Shown: positions 1 through 8,116 of the stretch, in pieces
How positions within the stretch are numbered: the first letter of the stretch is position 1
Layout of the letters: each line of letters begins with the position of its first letter
Assembly (NCBI GenBank): GCA_023396615.1
Contig: JAEWVM010000151.1
Coordinates: 1 to 18,533 of the forward strand
DNA: 18,533 nucleotides
Source of the DNA: Spirochaetota bacterium
GTDB lineage: Bacteria; Spirochaetota; UBA4802; JAFGJZ01
Direction: 5' to 3'
Translations under genes and position numbers: made by a program
The notes under the pieces: generated by a model
What the model saw: only the letters and a program-made list of their open reading frames with translations
Told to the model about the DNA's origin: nothing
Databases searched by the model: none

Positions 1-920
1 CCGACTTTCGGGCTTTCACTATCATATAATTTTCCATCCAAATTGACTTTTACATTTGTGTAATCATTTTTCAAATCGCTGTTAGATGTCATGGCTCCCA
101 GATTGACCCATGATCCAATATAAGCATGACCTATAAAACCGTCATGATATTTGTTGGAAAATGAATTGAATACGGAATCTTCAACTTCTCCGCCGATTCT
201 GCAGGAAATTCCGAATGATGATCCTTCTCTTATATTTGCTCTGAAAATACATGTATTTTTGCCGATGTAAGCCGGACCTTCGATTCTTGAAAATGATGAT
301 ATCTCTGCATTCTCGTCAATTATTACAGGACCTTTTTTGGTTGAAACCGAAACGAACGGTTCTATTTCGGCCGAATCTGCGCAATAGAATAAATTTTCGG
401 GACCTGAAACTGATATTTTAATGTTAGATTTGTCAGAGAAAAATTTAAAATCATTTTTAATTATTTCTCCGTTCATCAAAGGTATTTCCCAGATATATTT
501 AGGAAAAATGATATCAGTACTATTTTCTGAAAAACCGTTTAATCCTTCGATGAATCCGTTAGATACCGAGATTTTGATTAAATCATCCTTTTTTATGAAT
601 GCATATGCTAAAACATTTCTGCTGTAAAAAACTTCTGATTTGTTTAAGCTGGAAATATCCGGAATAATATTCATAAGAGAATTGATTATGAGAATATCTC
701 CATCAGACGGAAGAGTCGAAGTTGTCCGGATGTTGCTGTAGAGTGAACACATTTCTTCAGATGCAAGAAAAGTGAGTTTTATATCGTCCGAAAAAAGTTT
801 TATGAATCTTTCGTTCTGTTCAAAGCACCCGCTTCTCAGCGTCCACAAGGGACGCGTAAGAGAAAGCGGATAATAATTTTCTTTGTTAAAGTCTGCTATG
901 AGAATATTAAAAGGCATCAT
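1..920 (-). CDS. GlmU-like sugar nucleotidyltransferase (partial, C-terminus beyond left edge)
   Basis: The first 306 residues of a minus-strand gene that runs off the window. The N-terminus (NILIADF, then LSLTRPLWTLR at about 18-28) matches the start of the GlmU-like NTP_transf_4 family, in which a short nucleotidyltransferase domain precedes a left-handed beta-helix. From about residue 190 hexapeptide-type repeats are visible (GPVIIDENAEI, EGPAYIGKN), followed by the family's conserved GGEVEDSVF, SNKYHDGFIGHAYIG and WVNLGAMTSNSDLKNDY. By family it should transfer a nucleotidyl group to a sugar-1-phosphate in the cytoplasm for envelope or glycan precursors; the sugar cannot be told. The N-terminal glycine/lysine loop is less clear than in GlmU. 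The start ATG (920-918) overlaps the EF-G-like stop by four bases (ATGA), implying translational coupling; a second ATG follows directly. Confidence 0.8.
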   Translation of the reverse strand, partial: MMPFNILIADFNKENYYPLSLTRPLWTLRSGCFEQNERFIKLFSDDIKLTFLASEEMCSLYSNIRTTSTLPSDGDILIINSLMNIIPDISSLNKSEVFYSRNVLAYAFIKKDDLIKISVSNGFIEGLNGFSENSTDIIFPKYIWEIPLMNGEIIKNDFKFFSDKSNIKISVSGPENLFYCADSAEIEPFVSVSTKKGPVIIDENAEISSFSRIEGPAYIGKNTCIFRANIREGSSFGISCRIGGEVEDSVFNSFSNKYHDGFIGHAYIGSWVNLGAMTSNSDLKNDYTNVKVNLDGKLYDSESPKV

Positions 921-3022
921 TCTTCCAAATATTTCTTACGTTCTTCAATTACCTTTTCGGCTATTTTCCCGGTTACTGGTTCGTAGTGCGAAAAACTCAT
1001 TTCAAACATCGCCTTATTCTGTGTTAGAGTCGTAAGATCGACGCTGTATCTGACAAGTTCCGCTGAAGGAATCTGGGCGGAAATAACATTTATTCCGGAG
1101 TCCCTGTTTTCGTCTTTTCCTTCCATCTTAAGAACTTTTCCGCGACGGGCGGTAATGTCGTTCATAACATCACCCATGTATTGTTTGTCAACATAAATCC
1201 TGACGTTCATCACCGGTTCAAGAAGAACAGGGTTTGCAATCTGCATTGCCATTTTTAAAGCGCTTGCTGAGGCGAGCTTAAACGCAAGCTCGCTCGAATC
1301 TACTGCGTGAAATGATCCGTCATATAGTTCCGCTTTTAGGTCTACTACGGGATATTTAGCAATCACTCCGCTTTCCATTGCTTCTTTGATTCCTTTTTCA
1401 ACACCTGGAATATATTGTTTCGGAATAGCTCCGCCGACGATAGATTCCTTGAATTCAAAGCCTTTGCTTCGTTCAATCGGTGAAATTCTCAAGAATACTT
1501 CAGCGTATTGACCATGGCCTCCGCTTTGTTTTTTGTGTTTATATTGCGCTTCAGACTGTTTTGTAATTGTTTCTCTGTAAGCTATACGCGGCGGTGAGAT
1601 GATAAAATCAATTTTGTATTTGTCTTTCACTTCTTCGAGAGTTAAATCGACATGAAGCTGTCCCATTCCAGATAATACACTTTCTTTTGTTTCAGGATTG
1701 TAGAGATATTCTATAGTCGGATACTGTTCGTCATATTTGGTAAGTATCTGAGAAAGTTTATCTTCGTCTTTCTTATCCTTTGCTTTAATAGCATACGAGA
1801 AAACCGGTCTTGGAAGTTTAATCATCGGTATCTTCAGAGGTCTTGACGGATCGCACAGGGTGTTTGCAGTAATTGTTTTATCAAGTTTCTGAAGCACACC
1901 GATATCTCCGGTTGAAAGTTTCGGTACTTCATGAATATCCTTGCCTATCATAGTGTAGATTTTTCCGATTCTTTCTATTTCGTTAAAATCTGTATTGAGA
2001 ACTTCGCTGTCGGGAAGCAGTTCTCCGGATATTACCCTGACAAAGCTGAATTTTCCGGCATACTGGTCAATGTATGTTTTCCATACAACAGCAGAAAATT
2101 TTTCTTTTGGATTAGTTTTGATGTATATTTCTTCGGCATTTTTTGAAAGATCCAGCGCTTTTGTTTCTGAATTTTCTGCCGGAGACGGCATGAAATTCTT
2201 GATCAGGCTTATGAGGCTTGTGATCCCGATCGACTTCATGGCGCTTCCGCAAATAGCAGGGAAGAGTTTATTGTCAATTATCTGTTCCTTGATGCCGCGT
2301 TTTAGAAGTTCTTCGTCAAATTCCTTTCCTTCAAGAAATAATTCTATCAATTCATCATCGCCTTCAGCGGCAATCTCAACTCCGTGTTTGCGCTCCTCGT
2401 TTACAGCATCTGAATATTCGGACGGTATGTCTCCGGTGATAGTTTCTCTGCTTCCGTTTTCCTTAGGCATAAGGGATTTCATTTTGATGATATCTACAAC
2501 ACCTTTAAGAGAATTGCCTTCTCCTATAGGAATGCATAATGATACAAGATTTGCGTGAAGTTCGGTTTTTAATTCTTCAATAATTTTCGAATATGAGGCT
2601 CTGTCTTGATCCATTTTGTTAACAAAGATAATGCGGGGAATTTTCTCCTCATCAAGAAAACGCCAGACTTTTTCTGTTCCGACCTGAACACCGTCAACTG
2701 AATCTACGACGATAATTGCGGCCTGGCAGCCAAGAATTGCTGCACGCCTTTCTCCTATTAAATCCGCGTGACCGGGGCAGTCGACAATGTTGAATTTAAT
2801 TCCGTCAACTTCAATGAATCCCAGAGATGTGTGGATTGACATCTTTTTTTTCTTTTCTTCAACATCGAAATCGGAAACCAGTGAATCATCACTATGACTT
2901 CCTATTTTTTGTATTTTTCCGCCATTGAAGAGAAGAGAATCGAACAAAGTAGATTTTCCAGTACCTGCATGTCCTACGATTGCGATATTTCTGATATCGC
3001 CTGAAGAATATTCCTTTACCAT
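917..3022 (-). CDS. EF-G-like translational GTPase (EF-G2/FusA2-type paralogue)
   Basis: 701 residues, full length for EF-G, a ribosomal translocation GTPase. G1 is GHAGTGKST (17-25), G3 is DCPGH (81-85, usually DTPGH), G4 is NKMD (135-138) and G5 is near CGSAM. Domains II to V follow, including the RGGHGQYAEV-like segment (SGGHGQYAEV) of domain IV. The switch I region reads KKKKMSIHTS where canonical EF-G has ERGITI. That divergence, with the short acidic DFDVEEK lead-in, points to an EF-G2/FusA2-type paralogue rather than the main fusA, which normally sits with rpsL/rpsG/tuf; none are here. The ATG at 3022 is preferred over the in-frame GTG at 3025 because GGAGG (3032-3028) is five bases from the ATG. 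It is probably cotranscribed with the nucleotidyltransferase downstream. Confidence 0.88.
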   Translation of the reverse strand: MVKEYSSGDIRNIAIVGHAGTGKSTLFDSLLFNGGKIQKIGSHSDDSLVSDFDVEEKKKKMSIHTSLGFIEVDGIKFNIVDCPGHADLIGERRAAILGCQAAIIVVDSVDGVQVGTEKVWRFLDEEKIPRIIFVNKMDQDRASYSKIIEELKTELHANLVSLCIPIGEGNSLKGVVDIIKMKSLMPKENGSRETITGDIPSEYSDAVNEERKHGVEIAAEGDDELIELFLEGKEFDEELLKRGIKEQIIDNKLFPAICGSAMKSIGITSLISLIKNFMPSPAENSETKALDLSKNAEEIYIKTNPKEKFSAVVWKTYIDQYAGKFSFVRVISGELLPDSEVLNTDFNEIERIGKIYTMIGKDIHEVPKLSTGDIGVLQKLDKTITANTLCDPSRPLKIPMIKLPRPVFSYAIKAKDKKDEDKLSQILTKYDEQYPTIEYLYNPETKESVLSGMGQLHVDLTLEEVKDKYKIDFIISPPRIAYRETITKQSEAQYKHKKQSGGHGQYAEVFLRISPIERSKGFEFKESIVGGAIPKQYIPGVEKGIKEAMESGVIAKYPVVDLKAELYDGSFHAVDSSELAFKLASASALKMAMQIANPVLLEPVMNVRIYVDKQYMGDVMNDITARRGKVLKMEGKDENRDSGINVISAQIPSAELVRYSVDLTTLTQNKAMFEMSFSHYEPVTGKIAEKVIEERKKYLEE

Positions 3023-3104
3023 CACGACCTCCGGAATTAGTGTTTTCCTTCAAATATCATATAACATCAAAAAGTAAAGAAGTATTTAAAATGAAAAAAT
3101 AGAT

Positions 3105-3141
3105 GAATAACTGAATTAAATTAAATATAATTCAGTTATTC
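3105..3141 (-). terminator. AU-rich hairpin, likely terminator of the HD gene
   Basis: A perfect 14-bp inverted repeat (3105-3118 with 3128-3141, nine-base loop) starts 46 bases past the stop of the HD gene. Read on the minus strand it is followed by CATCTATTTTTTC, a run rich in T. The stem is mostly A/T, so it is weaker than a typical intrinsic terminator, and an operator upstream of the EF-G-like gene is an alternative. Confidence 0.5.
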
Positions 3142-3186
3142 TGATTGAGTTTAGGTCTGAATGTGATTATTCAATAAGCGGTAGAA

Positions 3187-4107
3187 TCAGTAAAGATAAT
3201 GCTGTTCGATGGTTTCAATGTCCATTCTTTTCAGCTTGTGTCTAAAGTTTACGCTTTCATCATCAATCACTTTTTTCAGATACTGCATCTGTTTGTCAAT
3301 TGCTTCCATATACAGATTGAATGGTATTCCAAAACGCTTGTTGAAATGAACTTTGGCTAAATCATAAACCTTGCCGAGCTGTCTGTCCAGCCTGTCCTGC
3401 GTGGTGGAATAGAAAGAAAGAGTCTTTCTTAATATGTCGAATTCCGTATTAAAACCTTCGATTCCGGCTTCTTTGAATTCGTAGTAAAGAAAAAGAAGTT
3501 TTTCAAGATATGCCCGGTCAGACATCTGTCCAAGCAGATCCGCTGTTCCGATGATTGATCCTGCAATAGAGTAATCTTTTCCCATAACGGATTCGCCGGG
3601 CATATCGCTTCTGAGACCGGTCCATCTTATTAAGGATGATATTACATCTGACATTAGAGCAGTTATTCCAATTTTATCTTTATTCGCAGTTACAAAAATA
3701 GTGCTTCTTTCGACGTGATTCCTGGTATATTTCGCACCTGTGCCGTCTATATCATCCGATTTCTGAATATAGCCTGAATCGTGATAGATTACGGCTAAAA
3801 GAAGAGCTACTGCACTTTCTTCGGAAAGAATTGATTCTGAAGAGATATTAAATCCGTCCATAAGACGTGCGGATGCGAGCAGAGCGTCAAGTGTATGGTT
3901 AAGATCGTGATATTCTGTATTGCACTTCTGATAGCCTTCAAACTCTCCTTTAAAAAGAGATTTCAATATTTCAAAAGAACGTTCAACAATTTGAAATGTT
4001 TTAAGGTCGTAATGGTAAGAGAATATTTCCTTTACTTCTTCAAAAACCGCTTCAGGAGAAGTATGATCGACTAGGGTGCAAAGCTGGGGATTGCTTATAT
4101 TTGCCAT
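3187..4107 (-). CDS. HD-domain metal-dependent phosphohydrolase
   Basis: 306 residues. The HD signature is spread as expected: H71 in EYHDLNHTLDA, the H109-D110 pair in IYHDSGY, H131 in RNHVERS and D190 in IGTADLLGQMSDR. These are the metal ligands of HD-superfamily phosphohydrolases, which include cyclic-nucleotide phosphodiesterases and nucleotidases; the substrate cannot be read from sequence. No membrane segment, sensor or GGDEF/GYP motif is visible, so it is not a typical c-di-GMP HD-GYP enzyme. The frame stays open upstream to an ATG at 4158, but the ATG at 4107 is preceded by GGAGG at good spacing and the extra 17 residues look non-coding, so I use 4107. It lies downstream of srkA on the same strand with a 121-bp gap. 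Confidence 0.8.
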   Translation of the reverse strand: MANISNPQLCTLVDHTSPEAVFEEVKEIFSYHYDLKTFQIVERSFEILKSLFKGEFEGYQKCNTEYHDLNHTLDALLASARLMDGFNISSESILSEESAVALLLAVIYHDSGYIQKSDDIDGTGAKYTRNHVERSTIFVTANKDKIGITALMSDVISSLIRWTGLRSDMPGESVMGKDYSIAGSIIGTADLLGQMSDRAYLEKLLFLYYEFKEAGIEGFNTEFDILRKTLSFYSTTQDRLDRQLGKVYDLAKVHFNKRFGIPFNLYMEAIDKQMQYLKKVIDDESVNFRHKLKRMDIETIEQHYLY

Positions 4108-4228
4108 GATTCCTCCGCTTATAAAATAGTTCATTTGCAGATGATGTTTTCCACTCATATCTGATGTCTAAAAAATAGCAAGGAATAAATTATATAATCT
4201 TTAGTGCTAAAGCTGATGAAAAAAGTTT

Positions 4229-5233
4229 TTACATGTCAAAAAAGTAATCCTTATCTTCAAGAAGTTCGCTTTTTGATTCAGGTTCAATTCCGCTTTCAAG
4301 AAGTATCGCTTCAATATCTTTTATTTCACTTTCCCAGTAATTATCGGTTCCGTAGTGAGGAAAAGCGTTTTTAAAAGCCGGATCATCATATCTTTTTCCT
4401 ATCCAGCAGGCGTAATTTACAAAACGCATTGCTTTAAGAACCGGAGCTAGATTCAGCCATGAACGGTCGAATTCAGCGAACTCACGGTAGCCTTCGAGAA
4501 GCGCTTCTCTTTTGCGCTGTCCTTCGGCATCGCTAGCCGGTGCAAGCATCCATATATCCTGAACAGCAGGACCTGTAACAAAATCATCAAAATCCAGCAC
4601 GATAAAACTGCTGTCCCTTTTTAGTAAATTGCCCCAGTGAAAATCTCCGTGAATTCTGTGAAAAGGCATGTCAACTGAAGTTTCATAAAATGCCGTTGTA
4701 ATTTTTTCGGCAAGCTTATGATAAACCGAAAGATATCTTTGAGGCAACAGCTGTTTTTGCGCCATATAATCAAGATTTGCTCTTACGAAAGTTTCAGGGC
4801 ATATTTTTATTCTGTGAACGGCTTTTTTTCGTCTGCCTGTATTGTGAATGCGCGCAATCAGCCGGCCTATCATCATCAAATCGTCATCAGAAAATTCATC
4901 CGGAATCCGCCCGCCGTTTTTAGGAAAAACCGTGTAAATAAAATCATCAATGAAATGAAGAGTTTTTCCGTCAAATGATAAAGGCGCACATACGGGAATA
5001 TCATCATCCTTAAGTTCATTGAGGAATGAATGCTCTTCGAGAATCTGATTTTCATTCCATCTGCCTGGACGGTAAATTTTTATTACGACCTGTGAAGAAT
5101 CTTCAAGATATAGTGAATAAACCCTGTTTTCGAGTGAATTGAGCTGAAGAATATGTCCTGTCGGATTCAGATTGAGTCTTTCAGCCGCTTTAAGAATTGT
5201 TTCGGGTTTTAGAGAGTAATAATTGTCGGACAT
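4229..5233 (-). CDS. srkA: SrkA/YihE-like stress-response Ser/Thr protein kinase
   Basis: 334 residues, close to E. coli SrkA (328). The fold is APH/choline-kinase-like. The N-terminus has the family's LNPTGHILQLNSLENRVYSL, followed by VVIKIYRPGRW with the ATP-binding lysine near residue 52. The catalytic loop is HGDFHWGN (H195, D197, N202), and the metal-binding LDFDDF (D214) is followed by GPAVQDIWML, characteristic of SrkA/YihE. In E. coli the kinase counters stress-induced cell death and is soluble. The start ATG has GGAGA just upstream. It diverges from the DMT transporter and has a promoter-like pair overlapping a perfect inverted repeat at 5250-5274. An aminoglycoside or homoserine kinase role is less likely because the SrkA-specific segments are well kept. 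Confidence 0.87.
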   Translation of the reverse strand: MSDNYYSLKPETILKAAERLNLNPTGHILQLNSLENRVYSLYLEDSSQVVIKIYRPGRWNENQILEEHSFLNELKDDDIPVCAPLSFDGKTLHFIDDFIYTVFPKNGGRIPDEFSDDDLMMIGRLIARIHNTGRRKKAVHRIKICPETFVRANLDYMAQKQLLPQRYLSVYHKLAEKITTAFYETSVDMPFHRIHGDFHWGNLLKRDSSFIVLDFDDFVTGPAVQDIWMLAPASDAEGQRKREALLEGYREFAEFDRSWLNLAPVLKAMRFVNYACWIGKRYDDPAFKNAFPHYGTDNYWESEIKDIEAILLESGIEPESKSELLEDKDYFFDM

Positions 5234-5249
5234 CTTTCTCCGTTCGGTA

Positions 5250-5274
5250 CAGTTTTTATATTTTATAAAAACTG
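5250..5274. repeat. Perfect 11-bp inverted repeat, candidate operator
   Basis: CAGTTTTTATA, a three-base centre TTT, then TATAAAAACTG: both arms match over 11 bases. It sits between the divergent srkA and DMT-transporter genes and covers the putative srkA -10. A second small palindrome (AAGTTT-AA-AAACTT, 5275-5288) abuts it. The symmetry and position fit a dimeric repressor site; a hairpin in the srkA leader is the alternative. Confidence 0.5.
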
Positions 5275-5283
5275 AAGTTTAAA
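5255..5283 (-). promoter_or_regulatory. Putative sigma-70 promoter of srkA
   Basis: On the minus strand TTTAAA (5283-5278) is 17 bases from TATAAA (5260-5255), about 22 bases ahead of the srkA ATG. The -35 is only a moderate match. The -10 lies inside the inverted repeat at 5250-5274, as expected for a repressed promoter. Confidence 0.5.
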
Positions 5284-5347
5284 AACTTTACTAATTATTA
5301 TCATCCTTCGAATAATGGCAAGCAGAAAGAGCTTTTAGGATGTATAT

Positions 5348-6232
5348 ATGTCTGGTGAAACTGCCTCGCTTTTAGTTGCCCTGTCTTGGACATTTACAGC
5401 ATTGATGTTTGAACGTGCCGCTAGAATATTCGGTTCGCTTGCACTCAATCCTCTTCGTCTCTTGATAGCGTTTTCTTTCTTGTCATTATTTTCATTTTTT
5501 GTATATGGAAATCCCTTTCCGGCGGGAGTGAGCGCAGCTTCGTGGATGTGGCTCTCCATATCCGGATTTGTCGGGTTTTTTATAGGTGATTATTTTTTGT
5601 TTAAGGCATTTGAAATAATAGGATCACGGATTTCCATGCTCATCATGAGTCTTGCTCCGGTTATTTCTGCATTTATAGGTTACTTTGTTCTTGATGAAAT
5701 TCTGTCTGTTACGGATATTCTTGCAGTTGTTATTATATTTTCAGGGATATCGGTTGCCGTTTTAACCAAGAAAAACGGTGAACGTATAAAAATGCAGCAT
5801 CCTCTCGGCGGCATAATGTTCGCACTTATCGGAGCGTGTTCGCAAGGTGCGGGACTGATTCTGGCAAAGTTGGGAATGAACAACATGAATGCCGTGAATG
5901 TTACCCAATGCCGTGTTATAGCCGGGTTTGCGGCATTTGTCCTTGCTCTTGCAGTTTCGGGTAAACTGAAAAAATCAGTTCTGTCTTATAGAAACTCTTC
6001 GGGTCTTGTCTATGCTTCGATAGGGGCATTTTTGGGACCTTTTACCGGTGTCAGCCTTGCAATGTATGCCATTTCAAGAACGGAAGTAGGTGTGGCGTCA
6101 GCGATAATGTCCATCGTTCCTGTGCTTCTGATTCCGGTTTCATTTGTTTTTGAAAATAAGAAGATTCGAATAGCTGAAATTTTGGGAATTATTCTTGCAG
6201 TTTCAGGTGTGGCAATTCTATTTCTGATGTGA
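5348..6232 (+). CDS. EamA-family (DMT) permease
   Basis: 294 residues with about ten hydrophobic segments in two similar halves, the normal layout of the drug/metabolite transporter EamA family in the inner membrane. The first half ends near residue 140 (GISVAVLTKK) and the second begins at HPLGGIMFALIGACSQG. The typical end-of-repeat pattern is seen in both halves (APVISAFIGYFVLDEILS and VPVLLIPVSFVFENKKI). The substrate cannot be predicted; relatives export amino acids, metabolites or sugars. AGGA seven bases before the ATG supports this start. It is followed after six bases by the aminopeptidase, whose GAGG ribosome site overlaps the stop codon, so the genes are probably cotranscribed. Confidence 0.85.
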   Translation: MSGETASLLVALSWTFTALMFERAARIFGSLALNPLRLLIAFSFLSLFSFFVYGNPFPAGVSAASWMWLSISGFVGFFIGDYFLFKAFEIIGSRISMLIMSLAPVISAFIGYFVLDEILSVTDILAVVIIFSGISVAVLTKKNGERIKMQHPLGGIMFALIGACSQGAGLILAKLGMNNMNAVNVTQCRVIAGFAAFVLALAVSGKLKKSVLSYRNSSGLVYASIGAFLGPFTGVSLAMYAISRTEVGVASAIMSIVPVLLIPVSFVFENKKIRIAEILGIILAVSGVAILFLM

Positions 6233-6238
6233 GGATTT

Positions 6239-7303
6239 ATGAAACTTAAAAGATTCAGGGAAATAGCTTCGGGAAGGGATGTATATCCGTATCTGATTTT
6301 TGATTTAAAAAATATCCGCTATCTTACCGGATTCGAAGGTTCCAATGCATTTCTTCTTGTTTATCCGGATAAGGCATTTTTTATAACTGATTCGCGCTAT
6401 GAGGAATATGCAGGCGGCATTCTTACTAAAGAATATGAATTTGTGATTCAGGAAAAATCATTTTATGATACTCTTTCTAAGATAATTTCTGAAGGCGATA
6501 AACATCTTTATCTTGAAGAACATTCAGCGTCATTTTCAAATTACAATGAATTAAAAAAGAAATTTCCTCATTTAAAAATAGAAAGCGGCGGAAGTATAGT
6601 CAATGAGCTTCGCGCAGTTAAAAACGCCGATGAAATTGAAAAAATTAAAAAAGCAGTAAAGATCACCGACGAATGTTTTTCTCATCTTCTATCCACAATC
6701 CGTCAGGGTATAACGGAATGGGATATTGTTATGGAGGCGGAAATATTTTCAAAAATGAAATCCGCCAGGCGAATGGCTTTTGACACGATTGCCGCTTCCG
6801 GAAAAAATTCGTCAATGCCGCATTATTTTCCTTCACCGTCAAAAAAACTGCAAAACGGCGAAAATGTACTCATAGATATGGGCTGTGAGTTTGAAGGATA
6901 TAATTCAGACTTGACAAGAACGGTATTTCTCGGAGAAATACCGGAAGAACTGAGAAAAATTTATTCTGTTGTTCTCGAATCTCAGAAACGTGCCATTTCT
7001 GCGGCAAAACCGGGGATGAGTGCGGGAGAGCTTGATGCTGTTGCAAGGGATTATATTTCTGCAAACGGTTTCGGTTCAAATTTCGGTCATTCTCTCGGTC
7101 ATGGTGTAGGACTCGATGTTCACGAAGCTCCGGCTGTAAAAGGCGGAGGTGAAATGATACTGAGATCCGGCATGGTAATTACGGTTGAGCCCGGGATATA
7201 TGTGCAGGGATGCGGCGGTGTAAGAATTGAAGATGTAATTCTTATCCGCGAAGAAGGCGCTGAGATATTGACATCCGCGGATAAAGATATAATAATAATT
7301 TAA
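6239..7303 (+). CDS. pepP: Xaa-Pro aminopeptidase (M24 family metallopeptidase)
   Basis: 354 residues, the usual length of short bacterial/archaeal aminopeptidase P or PepQ-type enzymes. An N-terminal creatinase-like domain (1-125, with NIRYLTGFEGSNA) is followed by the pita-bread catalytic domain. All five dinuclear metal ligands are present: D213 and D224 (LIDMGCEFEGYNSDLTRTV), H288 (GHSLGHGVGLDVHE), E317 (VITVEPGIYV) and E331 (GGVRIEDV). It should remove N-terminal residues preceding proline in the cytoplasm. The stop is eight bases before the EF-P SD-to-start region; the pepP-efp order is common in bacteria and fits the shared theme of proline. The exact subtype (aminopeptidase P or prolidase) is uncertain. 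Confidence 0.9.
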   Translation: MKLKRFREIASGRDVYPYLIFDLKNIRYLTGFEGSNAFLLVYPDKAFFITDSRYEEYAGGILTKEYEFVIQEKSFYDTLSKIISEGDKHLYLEEHSASFSNYNELKKKFPHLKIESGGSIVNELRAVKNADEIEKIKKAVKITDECFSHLLSTIRQGITEWDIVMEAEIFSKMKSARRMAFDTIAASGKNSSMPHYFPSPSKKLQNGENVLIDMGCEFEGYNSDLTRTVFLGEIPEELRKIYSVVLESQKRAISAAKPGMSAGELDAVARDYISANGFGSNFGHSLGHGVGLDVHEAPAVKGGGEMILRSGMVITVEPGIYVQGCGGVRIEDVILIREEGAEILTSADKDIIII

Positions 7304-7314
7304 CGGAGAATTTG

Positions 7315-7878
7315 ATGATTTCGAGCAATGATTTTAAAAAAGGCACGGCTATTAAAGTTGACGGCAATCTTTTTATGGTTGTTGATTTTCAGCATGTAAA
7401 ACCGGGCAAGGGCGGAGCGTTTGTAAGAACAAAACTTAAGAATCTCAACAAAGGAACAGTCATCGACAAGACTTTCAGAGCCGGTGAAAAAGTTGAAGAT
7501 ATAAGAGTTGAAAACAGACCTATGCAGTATCTTTACAGCGAGGCTGATTCAATAGAATTAATGGATACTGAAAGCTATGATCAGATTTCAGTGCCTAAAG
7601 ATATGATCGGCGATCTTCTTCTTTACGTGAAAGAAAATGATGTCATTGAAGCGGTTATGTATGATGAAAAACCTATTTCAATCATTCCTCCAACCTTCGT
7701 AAATCTTAAAGTCGTATACGCTGAACCGGGCGTTCGCGGAGATACTGCAACAAATGTTACAAAAAAAGTAAAAGTTGAAACTGGTGCAGAAATAAACGTT
7801 CCGATTTTTGTAAATCAGGACGATATGATAAAAATTGATACCCGCACAGGCGATTACGTCGAGCGTGTGAAGCAGTAA
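7315..7878 (+). CDS. efp: Translation elongation factor P
   Basis: 187 residues, a complete EF-P with the three beta-barrel domains. EF-P binds the ribosome between the P and E sites and rescues stalling at consecutive prolines. The tip of domain I reads KPGKGGAF with lysine at residue 32, so modification would be of the lysine class (beta-lysyl or aminopentanol type) rather than arginine rhamnosylation. The C-terminal domain ends in the conserved region VPIFVNQDDMIKIDTRTGDYVERV. ATG 7315, six bases after GGAGA, is preferred over the in-frame TTG at 7312. The next gene begins ten bases after the stop. Confidence 0.96.
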   Translation: MISSNDFKKGTAIKVDGNLFMVVDFQHVKPGKGGAFVRTKLKNLNKGTVIDKTFRAGEKVEDIRVENRPMQYLYSEADSIELMDTESYDQISVPKDMIGDLLLYVKENDVIEAVMYDEKPISIIPPTFVNLKVVYAEPGVRGDTATNVTKKVKVETGAEINVPIFVNQDDMIKIDTRTGDYVERVKQ

Positions 7879-7888
7879 GGAGGAAGAT

Positions 7889-8116
7889 TTGCCTCTTTCG
7901 GATGATTTTAGAAAATGGATAAATGATAATCCCGGCAAGGTTTTAGGAATACTTGCCGGACTTTTGTTCGGTGTGTTCTTTTTTCTTTTCGGATTGTGGA
8001 AGATGGTGCTTATTCTGTCGCTTATGTTCGTAGGATATATTATCGGAAAGTCGTTCGATGAAAATATTTCATTAATCGACGCGGTTAAGAGAATTTTCAG
8101 AAGAGAAGATGATTAA
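7889..8116 (+). CDS. DUF2273-like small membrane protein
   Basis: 75 residues starting at TTG; no ATG is available, and GGAGG lies about five bases upstream, so the rare start is well supported. The protein is a short amphipathic lead (DDFRKWINDNPGK), two closely spaced hydrophobic segments (about 18-36 and 38-52), then GKSFDENISLIDAVKRIF with a basic end. This matches the DUF2273 pattern of small integral membrane proteins found beside Asp23/YloU-type proteins in Firmicutes. Its function is not established; membrane anchoring of an envelope-stress partner is the usual suggestion. No Asp23 gene is next to it here. It overlaps the following gene by eight bases. Confidence 0.75.
   Translation: MPLSDDFRKWINDNPGKVLGILAGLLFGVFFFLFGLWKMVLILSLMFVGYIIGKSFDENISLIDAVKRIFRREDD

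Noticed and set aside
1995..2558. A 187-codon open frame opposite the EF-G-like gene
   Set aside because: It is antisense to a fully conserved part of the GTPase; Ser-rich composition is typical of a shadow frame, and no ribosome site supports it.
4108..4158. N-terminal extension of the HD protein to the upstream ATG
   Set aside because: GGAGG is correctly placed for ATG 4107, and the extension has no family similarity.
4199..4212. Palindrome CTTTAG-TG-CTAAAG between srkA and the HD gene
   Set aside because: Too short a loop and too weak a stem for a terminator, no T-run after it on the minus strand, and no promoter overlap that I could support.
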